64,000 nt of DNA from Spirochaetales bacterium (GTDB lineage: Bacteria; Spirochaetota; Spirochaetia; Treponematales; UBA12059): the NCBI GenBank assembly GCA_016928955.1, contig JAFGJV010000039.1:57329-121328 (forward strand). The letters are read 5' to 3'. The notes under the pieces were generated by a model. The model was not told the DNA's origin. It did no database searches and saw only the letters and a list, made by a program, of their open reading frames with translations. Positions 1-8,427 of the stretch are shown here, one piece after another; within the stretch, counting starts at the first letter, position 1, and every line of letters begins with the position of its first letter. Made by a program: the position numbers and the translations under genes.

Positions 1-32
1 TCCACGCCCGCGGCGCGATAGTCCAGTGCCAT
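1..32 (-). CDS. purM: Phosphoribosylformylglycinamidine cyclo-ligase, N-terminal fragment cut by the window edge
   Basis: Only the first ten codons are inside the window. They read MALDYRAAGV plus the start of an Asp or Glu codon, matching the usual PurM beginning (Y-K/R-x-AGVD). A GGAGG Shine-Dalgarno sequence lies 6 nt before the ATG. It starts 24 bp after the purF stop on the same strand, so purF and purM are probably cotranscribed; the two enzymes catalyse steps 1 and 5 of de novo IMP synthesis. The call rests on a very short stretch plus the purF neighbour. Confidence 0.6.
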   Translation of the reverse strand, partial: MALDYRAAGV

Positions 33-55
33 GTCCGGCCTCCAGTTCTGGTTTG

Positions 56-1468
56 TTACGGCGCGTCCCCGGCGTGGCGCACGGGGCAAGGATAGTTTCC
101 GTCAAAGCAGGCGCTGCAGAATTCCCCGCTCTCCGCGCCGAGGGCCTGCCGCATGCCGTCCACGGTGAGAAAGCGAACGCTGTCCGCGCCTATGTGGGCG
201 GCTATCCCGTCCGCATCCAGGCGGTTGGATATGAGCTCGTCGCGCGTGGGTATGTCGATGCCGTAGTAGCACGGCCATTTGAGCTCGGGGCTGGACAGTC
301 TGAGGTGGACCTCCCGGGCGCCAGCTTCGCGCAGGAGCCTCACGATGATGCCGCTGGTTGTGCCCCGGACCAGGGAGTCGTCCACAATCACCACGCTTTT
401 CCCGGCCACCACGTCTTCCACTGCGTGGAGCTTCATGCGCACGGCCAGTTCGCGCTCTCCCTTGGTGGGCAGGATGAAAGAACGCCCGGCGTAGTGGTTG
501 CGCGTCAGGCCGAAGGCAAAGGGCCTGCCCGACACCTCCGCGTAGCCCATGGCCGCCAGCGTGCCCGAATCGGGCACCGGCACCACCACGTCCGGCGTGA
601 TGGTGTCGGCCGCCGCAAGGGCCGCCCCCAGGGCACGGCGCGACGCGTGCACGGAACGGCCAAACACCCAGGAATCCGGGCGGGCAAAGTAGATGGGCTC
701 AAAAATGCATCGCGCCCTGCGAGGCCGCGGATCCAAAAAAAAGGAGCGCGTTCCGTCGTCGTCGACGATGACGCACTCCCCGGGGGCTATTTCCCTCCAG
801 TCCATGGGACCCAAGGCCCGCAGGGCGCAGGTCTCGCTGGCCACGTAGCTGACCCCGCCCTCCTCAGCCAGGTGCAGGGGCCTGAAACCCATGGGATCCC
901 TGACCGCCACCATGGCGCCGTCCCAGATAAGGCAGAGGCTGTACGCGCCTTCCACGCCGGCAAGGGCCTCCCTGAGGACGCTTTCCTTGTCGCGCATTTT
1001 TGAGCGGGCTATGCGGTGCAGGATGATCTCTGAGTCGCTGGTCGTCTGGAAAATCGACCCGTCCGCCACCAGGCGGGCCCGGAGCTCGGCGCCGTTGGAC
1101 AGGTTGCCGTTGTGGGCCAGGGCTATCCGGCCCTGGCTGCAGGATACGGCCAGGGGCTGGGCGTTTGCCAGGCCGCCCCCGCCCTGGGTGGCGTAGCGCA
1201 CATGCCCGATGCCGGCCTTGGCGCTCACCGAGCCAGACAGCCAGTCGTCGGCCGCTCCGGCCACCATGCCCAGGCGCCTGTCCGAGCGCAGGCCGGTTTC
1301 GTCGCCCCAGGCCACGCCGCACGCTTCCTGCCCCCGGTGCTGCTGGGCGAACAGCATGTAGAAGAGGGGCCTCTGAACGTCCATTGCCTGGGGGGCGCGT
1401 ATCCCGGCCACGCCGCAATGGTGGCCAAGTCGCCAGTTAGGGATGTCTCGGGTGTCGTGGGGTTTCAC
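56..1468 (-). CDS. purF: Amidophosphoribosyltransferase
   Basis: This enzyme transfers the glutamine amide nitrogen to PRPP, the committed step of purine synthesis. The N-terminal Ntn-type glutaminase begins at the Cys of HHCGVAGI, about residue 18, so the short leader is probably removed to expose the nucleophile. The C-terminal phosphoribosyltransferase domain carries the PRPP loop VIVDDSLVRGTTS, and the chain ends with a Cys-containing tail (FCSACFDGNYPCPVR). Length, about 470 aa, fits the family. I chose the GTG at 1468 rather than the in-frame ATG at 1483 because that ATG lies inside a good promoter (-35 and -10 at 1474-1502) and neither codon has a Shine-Dalgarno sequence; the GTG would be leaderless. 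The start is inferred, the function is secure. Confidence 0.95.
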   Translation of the reverse strand: MKPHDTRDIPNWRLGHHCGVAGIRAPQAMDVQRPLFYMLFAQQHRGQEACGVAWGDETGLRSDRRLGMVAGAADDWLSGSVSAKAGIGHVRYATQGGGGLANAQPLAVSCSQGRIALAHNGNLSNGAELRARLVADGSIFQTTSDSEIILHRIARSKMRDKESVLREALAGVEGAYSLCLIWDGAMVAVRDPMGFRPLHLAEEGGVSYVASETCALRALGPMDWREIAPGECVIVDDDGTRSFFLDPRPRRARCIFEPIYFARPDSWVFGRSVHASRRALGAALAAADTITPDVVVPVPDSGTLAAMGYAEVSGRPFAFGLTRNHYAGRSFILPTKGERELAVRMKLHAVEDVVAGKSVVIVDDSLVRGTTSGIIVRLLREAGAREVHLRLSSPELKWPCYYGIDIPTRDELISNRLDADGIAAHIGADSVRFLTVDGMRQALGAESGEFCSACFDGNYPCPVRHAGDAP

Positions 1469-1473
1469 GGCTG

Positions 1474-1502
1474 TTTGTAGCATGCGCGACGGGGGCAGTC
1501 AA
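1474..1502 (-). promoter_or_regulatory. Promoter of purF
   Basis: On the minus strand TTGACT is followed after 17 bp by TACAAA, and the GTG start comes 5 nt after the -10 hexamer. The expected transcription start therefore falls on or next to the start codon. Confidence 0.5.
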
Positions 1503-1517
1503 GCCGAGTCGTCCTGA

Positions 1518-1531
1518 CTAAAACGTTTTAG
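1518..1531. promoter_or_regulatory. 14-bp palindrome upstream of purF, candidate operator
   Basis: CTAAAACGTTTTAG is a perfect palindrome with a central CG, centred about 56 bp upstream of the expected purF transcription start. Its AAACGTTT core resembles LacI/PurR-family operators. No LacI-family gene is in the window, so the cognate protein is unknown. Confidence 0.35.
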
Positions 1532-1587
1532 GAGCGAACGCCGCGGCAAAAAAATGACGGATTTGGGCGGTCCGGAGGGAACGCCGC

Positions 1588-3240
1588 TCAGGCCGACGGC
1601 AGGTCTTCCTCAAAATCGGTGGATGGATACCCGGCAACGGGGACCTCGGCCGGCACGGGCTCCTGGGCCGTCTCCGCCACTTTTTTGACGTAGGTGAAAT
1701 TCTTCATGATCCTGACAAAGGTGTCTATGCGACGCCTGCCGTCGGTCAGCTGGTTGATTATTTCGCGGTTGCGCACCCCGCCCAGGCTACGTATGTTCGT
1801 GATGAGCTCGGGGCTGGATTTGCGGTAATCTGCCAGGAGCTCGCCCAGTGAATCGCCCAGCATCTGGAACAAGCCGGCCTCGTCCTCGCATATTTCCTTG
1901 GCCCGGTAGTTGATCTCGTCCACCACCTTGGTAAGGAAGGACATGATGTCCTTGCCGTGGCGCATTTCGTCAACGTAGCGCTTGACCGACGCTATGCTGA
2001 CCCTGCCGCCGCTCCTCAGGGACTCCTCAAAGGCCGTTATCCTGCCGGACGTGCGGTCGCACTGGTACAGGATGTTGGCCAGGTTGTTCTGGTAGGTCTT
2101 GTTCTCGAAGTACCCTTCCACCAGCACCTTTTTGACCGTTTCCTTTATCTGCTGCTCGAAGATGCCCACGGCAAAAGTCTTCATGATGGAGAGGGCCTTG
2201 ATATGCGTAAAGCCGCTGGGACATTCCTGCCTGAGGAAGGAGTCATTGTCCTCGTTGTACTCGTCCACGGCCGCCACGTCCACCGTTCCGAAAAGCTCCT
2301 GGATATCCTTGGCCACGGCGTTCTCGTGCCGTTCCCGCTGGAGGCGCTCCCTGTCCTTCTCGAATTGGGTGGTAAGGCGGCGGCGGTAGTTCTCCACATA
2401 GTTCACGCGCTCGCGCCTGAGATCCGGCTGGAACAGGGGGTCGCGCTTGCACAGGCGTATCACGGCCAGCAGGTTGTCCTCGGACAGCCGGTAGCGGAGT
2501 ATCTTGTTCAACGTGGAAAAGATTTTTTCCATCTTTGGGCGCTGGCCCCTGGCGGCGTTCGGCGCGTGCTTTTCGAAAACGCGCATGACCTTGCCGAGCA
2601 GGGCGTCGGAAAACCAGAAATCCTGGGTCAGGTAGTAGGCGTCCACCAACTCGGGAAAAATGAGCTCACCGTCCGCAGGCTGGAAATCGGCGCGGTACCG
2701 GGCGTCGTCCAGGCTGACCCCCGGATCGAAAAACCCCAGCATGCGCTCCCAGTCATGCCGGCAGATTTCGATAAAGCGGCTGACCTCGGCCAGCTCCTTG
2801 TTGAGAGGACCGGCCCCCAGCTCGTCAACCATGCCGAGGAAACGCTGGAAATCCCGGCCCAGGTGGTCCAGTTCCTCGTCGCCCTTGACCGCGTTCTCCA
2901 CCCGGGACTTCATGCCGTCGTACACAAAGAACAGCTTGCGCTCCAGCTCGGCCGGCGGAAGTTCGCTCTCCACCAGGAAGTCGAAAAACCTACGCGACAC
3001 CCGGATGTCCGGATGGGACAGCGTGCGGTCCGACAGGTCCATAAGGGGTTTGAGAGCGCGGCAGAATAGGTAGAGGTCCTGGGCAAAGCCCTGCATCACC
3101 AGGTTGTTCTTGAAACGGTAATAAGGGGGCTTGAGGCGGGCTATGGGCGCGTACAGCCTCTTGAGCTCGCCCTTGGCGCTCGAGTCCTCGACCCCGAAGA
3201 GCTTCCTGAAGAATTCAACAATTGACGCCATGATTCCCAT
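1588..3240 (-). CDS. DUF5312-like spirochaetal protein of unknown function
   Basis: A 550-aa soluble, charged, mainly helical protein without signal peptide or membrane segment. It begins MGIMASIVEFFRKLFGVED and contains long amphipathic helices with Arg/Glu-rich stretches around residues 260-300 and 390-430, and a low-complexity Pro/Val/Glu tail. I associate this architecture with the spirochaete family DUF5312, from memory and without a search. A -10-like TACAAT lies 9 nt before the ATG and TTGCCG a further 18 bp upstream, so the mRNA may be nearly leaderless. It is separated from purF by about 120 bp and from the DUF151 gene by about 50 bp, with all three on the minus strand. Function is not known to me. 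Confidence 0.75.
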   Translation of the reverse strand: MGIMASIVEFFRKLFGVEDSSAKGELKRLYAPIARLKPPYYRFKNNLVMQGFAQDLYLFCRALKPLMDLSDRTLSHPDIRVSRRFFDFLVESELPPAELERKLFFVYDGMKSRVENAVKGDEELDHLGRDFQRFLGMVDELGAGPLNKELAEVSRFIEICRHDWERMLGFFDPGVSLDDARYRADFQPADGELIFPELVDAYYLTQDFWFSDALLGKVMRVFEKHAPNAARGQRPKMEKIFSTLNKILRYRLSEDNLLAVIRLCKRDPLFQPDLRRERVNYVENYRRRLTTQFEKDRERLQRERHENAVAKDIQELFGTVDVAAVDEYNEDNDSFLRQECPSGFTHIKALSIMKTFAVGIFEQQIKETVKKVLVEGYFENKTYQNNLANILYQCDRTSGRITAFEESLRSGGRVSIASVKRYVDEMRHGKDIMSFLTKVVDEINYRAKEICEDEAGLFQMLGDSLGELLADYRKSSPELITNIRSLGGVRNREIINQLTDGRRRIDTFVRIMKNFTYVKKVAETAQEPVPAEVPVAGYPSTDFEEDLPSA

Positions 3241-3293
3241 GATGAGGCTATTGTACGGCAGGGTTGCCTAAAGCGGCAAGCACGGGCGGAAGG

Positions 3294-3770
3294 TCATGCC
3301 TCGGCCGTCTGGCCGGGCCTGTAGAACAGTTCCGTCTCCATGTAGCTTGAGTCTTCCGGAATGTCGGGATTGGACGGGCTGAGGAGCGACGCGTGGGCGT
3401 ACAGCGGCGCGCCCAGCGCCAGGGCCAGGGCTATGGCGTCCGACGGCCGCACGTCCATGACCTTGCGCCGGAAACCCTTGCCGTACACGATGCGGGCAAG
3501 GAAGCCGTCCTCCTCAAAACCGTACACGCCGTATATTTCCACGCGGACCAGTTCCAGGCCCTGGTCGCGGAAAATACGCGCGAGCAACTGGTGGGTGAGC
3601 GGCCGGGGCGTGGACAGGCCCTCGATCTGCATGATGATGGCTCCGGCCTCGTACGCGCCGACGCTGACAGACACCCGCCCTCCGTCGCCGGAAAGGACAA
3701 CGACCGGCATTGAATCTTCCGATGGCAAGGCGACGCCGCTGACTCGTACGGGAAGCATCTCTTCCTTCAT
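3294..3770 (-). CDS. Bifunctional nuclease family protein (DUF151)
   Basis: A 158-aa protein with the DUF151/BFN domain across most of its length. Diagnostic elements are the AGAIIMQIEGLSTPRPLTHQL segment and the DVRPSDAIALALALGAPLY motif near the C-terminus. Members of this family have been reported as DNases/RNases or as wound-response proteins; the physiological substrate here is unknown. There is no Shine-Dalgarno sequence; a TATACT -10 hexamer ends 8 nt before the ATG, suggesting a leaderless transcript. It is divergent from cheR. Confidence 0.88.
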   Translation of the reverse strand: MKEEMLPVRVSGVALPSEDSMPVVVLSGDGGRVSVSVGAYEAGAIIMQIEGLSTPRPLTHQLLARIFRDQGLELVRVEIYGVYGFEEDGFLARIVYGKGFRRKVMDVRPSDAIALALALGAPLYAHASLLSPSNPDIPEDSSYMETELFYRPGQTAEA

Positions 3771-3831
3771 ATATACCTAGTATAGCGACCCGCCGGCAAA
3801 AATCACGTTTTTGGCTGAGCAAGCGCTTCTA

Positions 3832-3860
3832 TTGACGCCCGTATGGGCCAGAACTAGACT
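3832..3860 (+). promoter_or_regulatory. Promoter of cheR-cheB
   Basis: TTGACG, 17 bp, TAGACT. The cheR ATG lies 35 bp further on behind a GGCGGGG ribosome site, so this is a conventional leadered promoter. Confidence 0.5.
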
Positions 3861-3895
3861 TTTCCGCAGCATCAAAAGCACGGAAAGGCGGGGAC

Positions 3896-4705
3896 ATGGC
3901 GGATTTCCTGTCCGACAGCGATTTTGAGCTGTATCGCAAGCTCATATACGACGAGAGCGGCATCCACTTTTCGTCCACCAACCGCTCTATCCTGGAGAGC
4001 AGGCTCAGGGAACGCCTCCGGGAGAAGAAGCTGGACACCCCGGGAGACTATTACGTCATCCTGATCAGGGACAAGGAAGAGCTCAAGGTTCTTCTGGACT
4101 CCGTTACCACCAACCTTACGCGCTTTTTCCGCAACCAGGCCCACTTTGACGCCCTTGAGCATTTTGTGATTCCCGAACTGCTTAAGATCCGCGCCCAGGA
4201 GCGCAAGCTCAGGGTCTGGAGCGCCGGTTGCTCCACGGGCGAGGAACCGTATACCATAGCGATGTTGCTCAGCCACATCCTGCCCGCCGGGTGGTCCTAC
4301 GAGGTGACGGCCAGCGACATAAGCCTCAAGTCCCTGATGGTCGGCAAGGAAGGCTTTTACGCCGACACAAGAATCCAGGGAGTCCCTGACGACTACCTGG
4401 CCAAGTACTTTGAAAAGCGCCAGGGCGGGTACCAGATCCTGGATGACGTGAAAAAGAACATCCGCTTTGACTACCATAACCTGAGGAACGACTCGGGCCA
4501 GCGCGGGCTGGACGTGGTATTCTGCCGGAACGTGCTGATCTATTTTGACGAAGCCGCCCAGAAAGCCACCATAGAACGTTTCTGGGAAGCCATGGGCCCT
4601 AAGTCGTTCCTGTTTATCGGGCATTCCGAGTCCCTGTTCGGCATGAACACCAAATTCGAGTTCGTGAAAACCGACTGGGCCTGCTTCTACAAAAAATCGC
4701 TGTAG
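3896..4705 (+). CDS. cheR: Chemotaxis protein methyltransferase CheR
   Basis: CheR transfers methyl groups from S-adenosylmethionine to glutamates of chemoreceptors. The 269-aa chain has the helical N-terminal domain (about residues 1-75) and the Rossmann methyltransferase domain with the SAM motif VWSAGCSTGEEPYTIAMLL near residue 105 and the FCRNVLIYFD motif near residue 210. It lacks a C-terminal pentapeptide-binding or TPR extension, so it is a minimal CheR. A GGCGGGG ribosome site precedes the ATG. cheB follows 75 bp downstream on the same strand, giving an adaptation pair; no cheA, cheW or receptor gene is in the window. Confidence 0.97.
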   Translation: MADFLSDSDFELYRKLIYDESGIHFSSTNRSILESRLRERLREKKLDTPGDYYVILIRDKEELKVLLDSVTTNLTRFFRNQAHFDALEHFVIPELLKIRAQERKLRVWSAGCSTGEEPYTIAMLLSHILPAGWSYEVTASDISLKSLMVGKEGFYADTRIQGVPDDYLAKYFEKRQGGYQILDDVKKNIRFDYHNLRNDSGQRGLDVVFCRNVLIYFDEAAQKATIERFWEAMGPKSFLFIGHSESLFGMNTKFEFVKTDWACFYKKSL

Positions 4706-4780
4706 GAAGCACACAACCGCGCCCTGTGGGCGGATATATACAAACCGCCCGACAAAACGGGCGACCGAGTGAGGATAACC

Positions 4781-5905
4781 GTGGCCGATCCAATTTCCGT
4801 CCTCGTTGTGGACGACTCAGCCCTCATGCGCAACCTAGTGTCGCGCATAGTCGAGTCCACGCCGGGACTCACCGTAGCCGACCGCGCCATGAACGGAGTG
4901 TTTGCCCTCCAGAAGATCCCGCGCTGCAATCCGGACGTCATAGTCCTGGACATAGAGATGCCCCAGATGAACGGCATCGAGTTCCTCAAGGAACGCAAGA
5001 AGCTTGGCATAGACATCCCGGTGGTCATCCTGTCCAGCGTGGCCAAGCGCGGCGCGCAGATCACCATGGAAGCCCTGGCCCTTGGCGCGGCGGACTTCAT
5101 TACCAAGCCTTCCGGGTCAGTGTCGTCGGACATACACACGGTGGCGGGCGACCTGGCCCGGCTCCTGGTTGCCTACGGGTCGCAGTACCGCAAGGTCAAG
5201 GGCAAGGAGCCGCCGCACTACAACTTTGAGGCGCCCGAACAGCTGTTCGATGTTCCCCTGCCGGACGCCCGCCCCCGGCCGGCCGCGCCCACAAGGGAAA
5301 AGCCCGTCCGACGCCGCGACGCCGGCCCCACCGAGCTCATAGCCATAGGCATTTCAACCGGCGGGCCAAACGCCCTCCGGGACGTGTTTTCCAACATCGA
5401 TCCGGGACTTGCCCAGCCCGTGGTGGTTGTCCAGCACATGCCGGCAGGCTTCACGGAAGAATTCGCGTCAAGCCTGGACCGCATCTGCCCCCTGGACGTC
5501 AAGGAAGCGGCGGAGGGAGACATACTCAGGCCCGGGCGCGTTCTCATAGCGCCGGGCGACTGGCACATAACCGTGGAAAAACGCGCCTTGGCCGGCGTGG
5601 TGCATCTTTCCCAGGATCCCACGGAAAACGGTCACCGGCCCAGCGCCGACGTCCTGTTCCGCAGTGTGGCCAGCGAGTACGGCAACCGCTCCATGGCGGT
5701 CATCATGACAGGCATGGGCAAGGACGGCGCCCGGGAAATGGGAACCATATTCAGGGAAGGCGGCATCACATTGGGACAGGACGAGGCCAGCAGCGTGGTG
5801 TACGGCATGCCCAAGGTAGCCTTCGAGCTTGGCCACGTGATGGAGCAGGTGCCCCTGTCCCTGATGGCCAGACGCATCAGTGAGCTGGCGGCAGAGCGGC
5901 GCTAG
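4781..5905 (+). CDS. cheB: Chemotaxis response regulator protein-glutamate methylesterase CheB
   Basis: CheB demethylates and deamidates chemoreceptor glutamates when phosphorylated. The N-terminal receiver domain shows VVDDSALMR, the phosphoacceptor in VLDIEMPQM, and the Lys of ADFITKPS. After a Pro/Arg-rich linker (about residues 155-190) comes the esterase domain with IGISTGGPNALRD (catalytic Ser), VVQHMPAGFTEEFA (His) and MTGMGKDGAREM (Asp), so all three catalytic residues are present. I prefer the GTG at 4781 (protein begins MADPISVLVVDDS) over the GTG at 4769, because GTGAGGA lies at the right distance upstream of the former. Forms a two-gene unit with cheR. Confidence 0.96.
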   Translation: MADPISVLVVDDSALMRNLVSRIVESTPGLTVADRAMNGVFALQKIPRCNPDVIVLDIEMPQMNGIEFLKERKKLGIDIPVVILSSVAKRGAQITMEALALGAADFITKPSGSVSSDIHTVAGDLARLLVAYGSQYRKVKGKEPPHYNFEAPEQLFDVPLPDARPRPAAPTREKPVRRRDAGPTELIAIGISTGGPNALRDVFSNIDPGLAQPVVVVQHMPAGFTEEFASSLDRICPLDVKEAAEGDILRPGRVLIAPGDWHITVEKRALAGVVHLSQDPTENGHRPSADVLFRSVASEYGNRSMAVIMTGMGKDGAREMGTIFREGGITLGQDEASSVVYGMPKVAFELGHVMEQVPLSLMARRISELAAERR

Positions 5906-6046
5906 GACGACGCCTTAAGCTTGCCTACCGGTCACGATAATCATTATCTTATTAATCATAAATGACGCTGGCTCGCCGTTTTTTTTCGTAAGCCGGCGCT
6001 GGGGTCGGAGCAAGCCCGATCTTGAGCCGAGCCCGAGGAGGAACGT

Positions 6047-6178
6047 ATGCATATTGTCGTGGATGACGAACGTGAACAGGATGAGTACAAAACCCTGCCG
6101 CCCTGCGACAAGCCCCACGTATCGGAAACCCACCGGACGGAGGACAAGGACGACGCCTGCGACGACGGGATAGGTTGA
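6047..6178 (+). CDS. Small acidic protein, 43 aa, unknown
   Basis: A 43-codon frame starting MHIVVDDEREQDEYK and ending DACDDGIG. It has a strong GAGGAGG ribosome site 4-5 nt before the ATG, better than most genes here. The product is rich in Asp and Glu, with two cysteines (Cys20, Cys38) and three histidines, and has no membrane segment. It lies alone between cheB and the convergent nfu gene, preceded by an AT-rich stretch at 5930-5995 that could hold a promoter. I do not recognise a family. The ribosome site and codon use support a real gene; function is unknown. Confidence 0.5.
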   Translation: MHIVVDDEREQDEYKTLPPCDKPHVSETHRTEDKDDACDDGIG

Positions 6179-6225
6179 GCAGAGGGGCGACCGGGCCGGA
6201 ACACGCCGGCCGCCCGTGCGGACGC

Positions 6226-6453
6226 TCAGCCCTGAACCACTTCCTTGACGCCCGGCACGACCTTTTTGAGGTAGGCCTCAACGCCCTGCTTGAGGGTCAT
6301 GATGGCCATGGGGCAGGAACCGCAGGCGCCTGTCAGGCGCACGGTTACCGTACCCGTGTCGGCCACCGACACCAGCTCTATATCGCCCCCATCCGCCTGG
6401 AGGGAAGGGCGCACGTCCTGTATGGCCCTGCGAACGCTTTCCTGGTCTACCAT
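6226..6453 (-). CDS. NifU/Nfu-type iron-sulfur cluster scaffold domain protein
   Basis: A 75-aa single-domain protein matching the C-terminal domain of NifU. The family core is clear: [14 protein letters not shown] at the start and the cluster-binding CGSCPMA (CxxC) motif in the middle, ending with a short helix. Such proteins assemble or carry 4Fe-4S clusters for target apoproteins, usually as dimers that share the four cysteines. A GAGGAG ribosome site precedes the ATG. It stands alone on the minus strand. Confidence 0.93.
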   Translation of the reverse strand: MVDQESVRRAIQDVRPSLQADGGDIELVSVADTGTVTVRLTGACGSCPMAIMTLKQGVEAYLKKVVPGVKEVVQG

Positions 6454-6791
6454 GAATACTCCTCACAGGCCGTAAACGGAGGCTCCCCTGTATACGGCTT
6501 CCATAATGTCGACCGAACGCGGGCGGCGCCAGCTCGCACAGCGCGGGGTTTCAAAAGCCCGCCGGGCCGGACACCATACATCCAATCCCGCGATAAGATA
6601 GCCATTGGCCCGGGCCGGGTCAAGCTGGCTCCGGTGGCAAGGCGCTCGGCTCCACTTCCGGTAGCCCCAAACGTCCGTTCCGTGCTACTATCCAGCCTTG
6701 TGAGTCAATCTCGTACGTGCATAGAGGCTTTTTCAGAAGTCTTCCGGCTTATGAAAACGTTTCCACATAGCTCCTCTAGGCGGGGATTTCC
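6454..6791. other. Non-coding interval between nfu and parA
   Basis: 338 bp between two divergently read genes. I see no convincing gene. The last 100 bp are less GC-rich and must hold the parA promoter; a TACTAT hexamer near 6693 is a possible -10 without a matching -35. TATGAAAACGTTTCC just before parA is a partial palindrome. No canonical parS sequence is visible here. Confidence 0.4.
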
Positions 6792-7547
6792 ATGGCCAGA
6801 ACCATTGTATTCGTGAACCAAAAGGGCGGCGTCGGCAAAACCACGTCGGCCATAAACCTGGGCGCCTACCTGGCCCTGTCGGGCAAGCGCGTCCTCCTGG
6901 TGGATTTTGACCCCCAGGCCAACCTCACCAGCGGCGTGGGCGGCACGGCGGGCTCCAGGGGCGCCTATGAGGTCATATCCGGCCAGGCGTCCATGCGGGA
7001 CGTCATCGTGGGCACCAAGGTCAAGGGCCTGTACCTGTCGCCGTCGTCCATCAACCTGTCCGGCGCCACGGTGGAGCTGGTGAACAGGGACGACCGGAAC
7101 GACTACCTGAAAACGGCCCTGGCCCAGGTCAAGGACGCCTACGACTACATCCTGATAGACTGCCCTCCGTCCCTGGGCGTGCTCACGCTGAACGGGCTGG
7201 CCGCGGCCGACGAGGTGCTGATTCCCCTGCAGTGCGAGTATTTTGCCCTTGAGGGCCTGTCCCTGATCCTGCAAACCATTCAGCTGGTGCAAAAGAGCAT
7301 GAACCCCCGACTGCGCATACTCGGTATCCTCTTTACCATGTACGACTCCCGTACCAAGCTGGCCCAGGACGTGGTCCAGCAGGTGACGTCCTACTTCAAA
7401 GACCGCGTGTTCAACACCATCATCCCCCGCAACGTCCGGCTGTCGGAGGCGCCGTCCCACGGCCTGCCGATTTGCCAGTACGACCCCGCCTGCATAGGAG
7501 CCAAGAGCTACGAGCGCCTGGCCACAGAGGTGGCCGCCCGTGGCTAA
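6792..7547 (+). CDS. parA: Chromosome partitioning ATPase ParA (Soj)
   Basis: A 251-aa deviant-Walker ATPase. VNQKGGVGKTTSAINLGAYL forms the Walker A with the signature lysine, LLVDFDPQANLTSGVG the A-prime motif, and ILIDCPPSLGVLTLNGL the Walker B region. ParA acts with ParB-parS complexes on the nucleoid to segregate origins. A GGCGGGGA ribosome site precedes the ATG. It overlaps parB by 8 bp, the usual arrangement for translational coupling. Confidence 0.97.
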   Translation: MARTIVFVNQKGGVGKTTSAINLGAYLALSGKRVLLVDFDPQANLTSGVGGTAGSRGAYEVISGQASMRDVIVGTKVKGLYLSPSSINLSGATVELVNRDDRNDYLKTALAQVKDAYDYILIDCPPSLGVLTLNGLAAADEVLIPLQCEYFALEGLSLILQTIQLVQKSMNPRLRILGILFTMYDSRTKLAQDVVQQVTSYFKDRVFNTIIPRNVRLSEAPSHGLPICQYDPACIGAKSYERLATEVAARG

Positions 7548-8427
7548 GACCGGACTGGGCAGGGGGCTCGGCGCCCTGATCCCCGAGAGCGCGCTGTCGG
7601 CGGCCGACGAGGGCCAGGGAGGCATCCGGTCCATCCCGATAGCGTCCATAGAGCCGAACCCCGACCAGCCGCGCAAGCTGTTTGACGACGCTTCCCTTGC
7701 CGAGCTGGCCGAGTCCATACGCAGGCACGGCATCATACAGCCGCTGATCGTGGAAGCCATGGACGCCGGACGCTACCGCATCGTGGCCGGCGAGCGGCGC
7801 TGGAGAGCGGCGCGCCTGGCCGGCCTGGCCGACGCTCCGGTCATCGTGCGCGAATTCGGCAAGGAACGCCGCATGGAGGTGGCCCTGGTCGAGAACGTCC
7901 AGCGCGAGGACCTCAACCCGGTGGACGAGGCCGAGGCCTACCGCCAGCTGATGGAAGCCACCAGCCTGACCCAGGACCAGGTGGCCGAGCGCGTGGGCAA
8001 GAGTCGCTCCGCCGTGGCCAACTCCCTCCGCCTGCTCAACCTGCCCGCCGAGGCCATGGAGGCCGTGCGCTCCGGCGCCGCCAGCGCGGGCCACGCCAGG
8101 GCCATCCTGTCGGTGACCGATCCCGCCAAACGCGGCCTGCTCCTCAGGCGCGTGGTCAGCGAGGGCATATCCGTGCGCGAGGCGGAAGCCGCGGCCACCG
8201 CCCTGAACACCGGCTCATCCCCGGACGCCGCCAGGAAACCCGCCCCAAAAGCGTCGCCCAAAGCCCACGATCCCGACCTGGCAGCCATCGAGCAGAAACT
8301 GATAGACGGCCTGGGCACCAAGGTGAGCATCAAGGGCGACGCCAAAAAGGGCTCCATCGTTGTGGACTATTATTCCATGGAAGACCTGGAGCGCCTGATC
8401 GAGCTGATCACGGGAGACGCCCCATGA
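7540..8427 (+). CDS. parB: Chromosome partitioning protein ParB (Spo0J)
   Basis: A 295-aa CTPase-type DNA clamp protein that loads at parS. It begins MAKTGLGRGLGALIPES and contains the nuclease-like domain with IEPNPDQPRKLFDD, YRIVAGERRWRAARLAGL and ALVENVQREDLNPVDEAEAY (the C-motifs for CTP), a HTH region (LTQDQVAERVGKSRSAVANSL) and a C-terminal dimerisation segment after an Ala/Pro/Lys linker. GTG start inside the parA 3-prime end. No parS-like site was found in the window, so the ori-proximal cluster may lie elsewhere. Confidence 0.97.
   Translation: MAKTGLGRGLGALIPESALSAADEGQGGIRSIPIASIEPNPDQPRKLFDDASLAELAESIRRHGIIQPLIVEAMDAGRYRIVAGERRWRAARLAGLADAPVIVREFGKERRMEVALVENVQREDLNPVDEAEAYRQLMEATSLTQDQVAERVGKSRSAVANSLRLLNLPAEAMEAVRSGAASAGHARAILSVTDPAKRGLLLRRVVSEGISVREAEAAATALNTGSSPDAARKPAPKASPKAHDPDLAAIEQKLIDGLGTKVSIKGDAKKGSIVVDYYSMEDLERLIELITGDAP

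Noticed and set aside
1484..1587. Purine riboswitch upstream of purF
   Set aside because: The region lacks the conserved purine aptamer junctions, and the promoter lies so close to the start that there is no leader to hold one.
6735..6790. Possible parS site upstream of parA (TATGAAAACGTTTCCACAT)
   Set aside because: It does not match the TGTTTCACGTGAAACA consensus closely enough, and the centre is ACGT in a different context. I saw no parS anywhere in the window.
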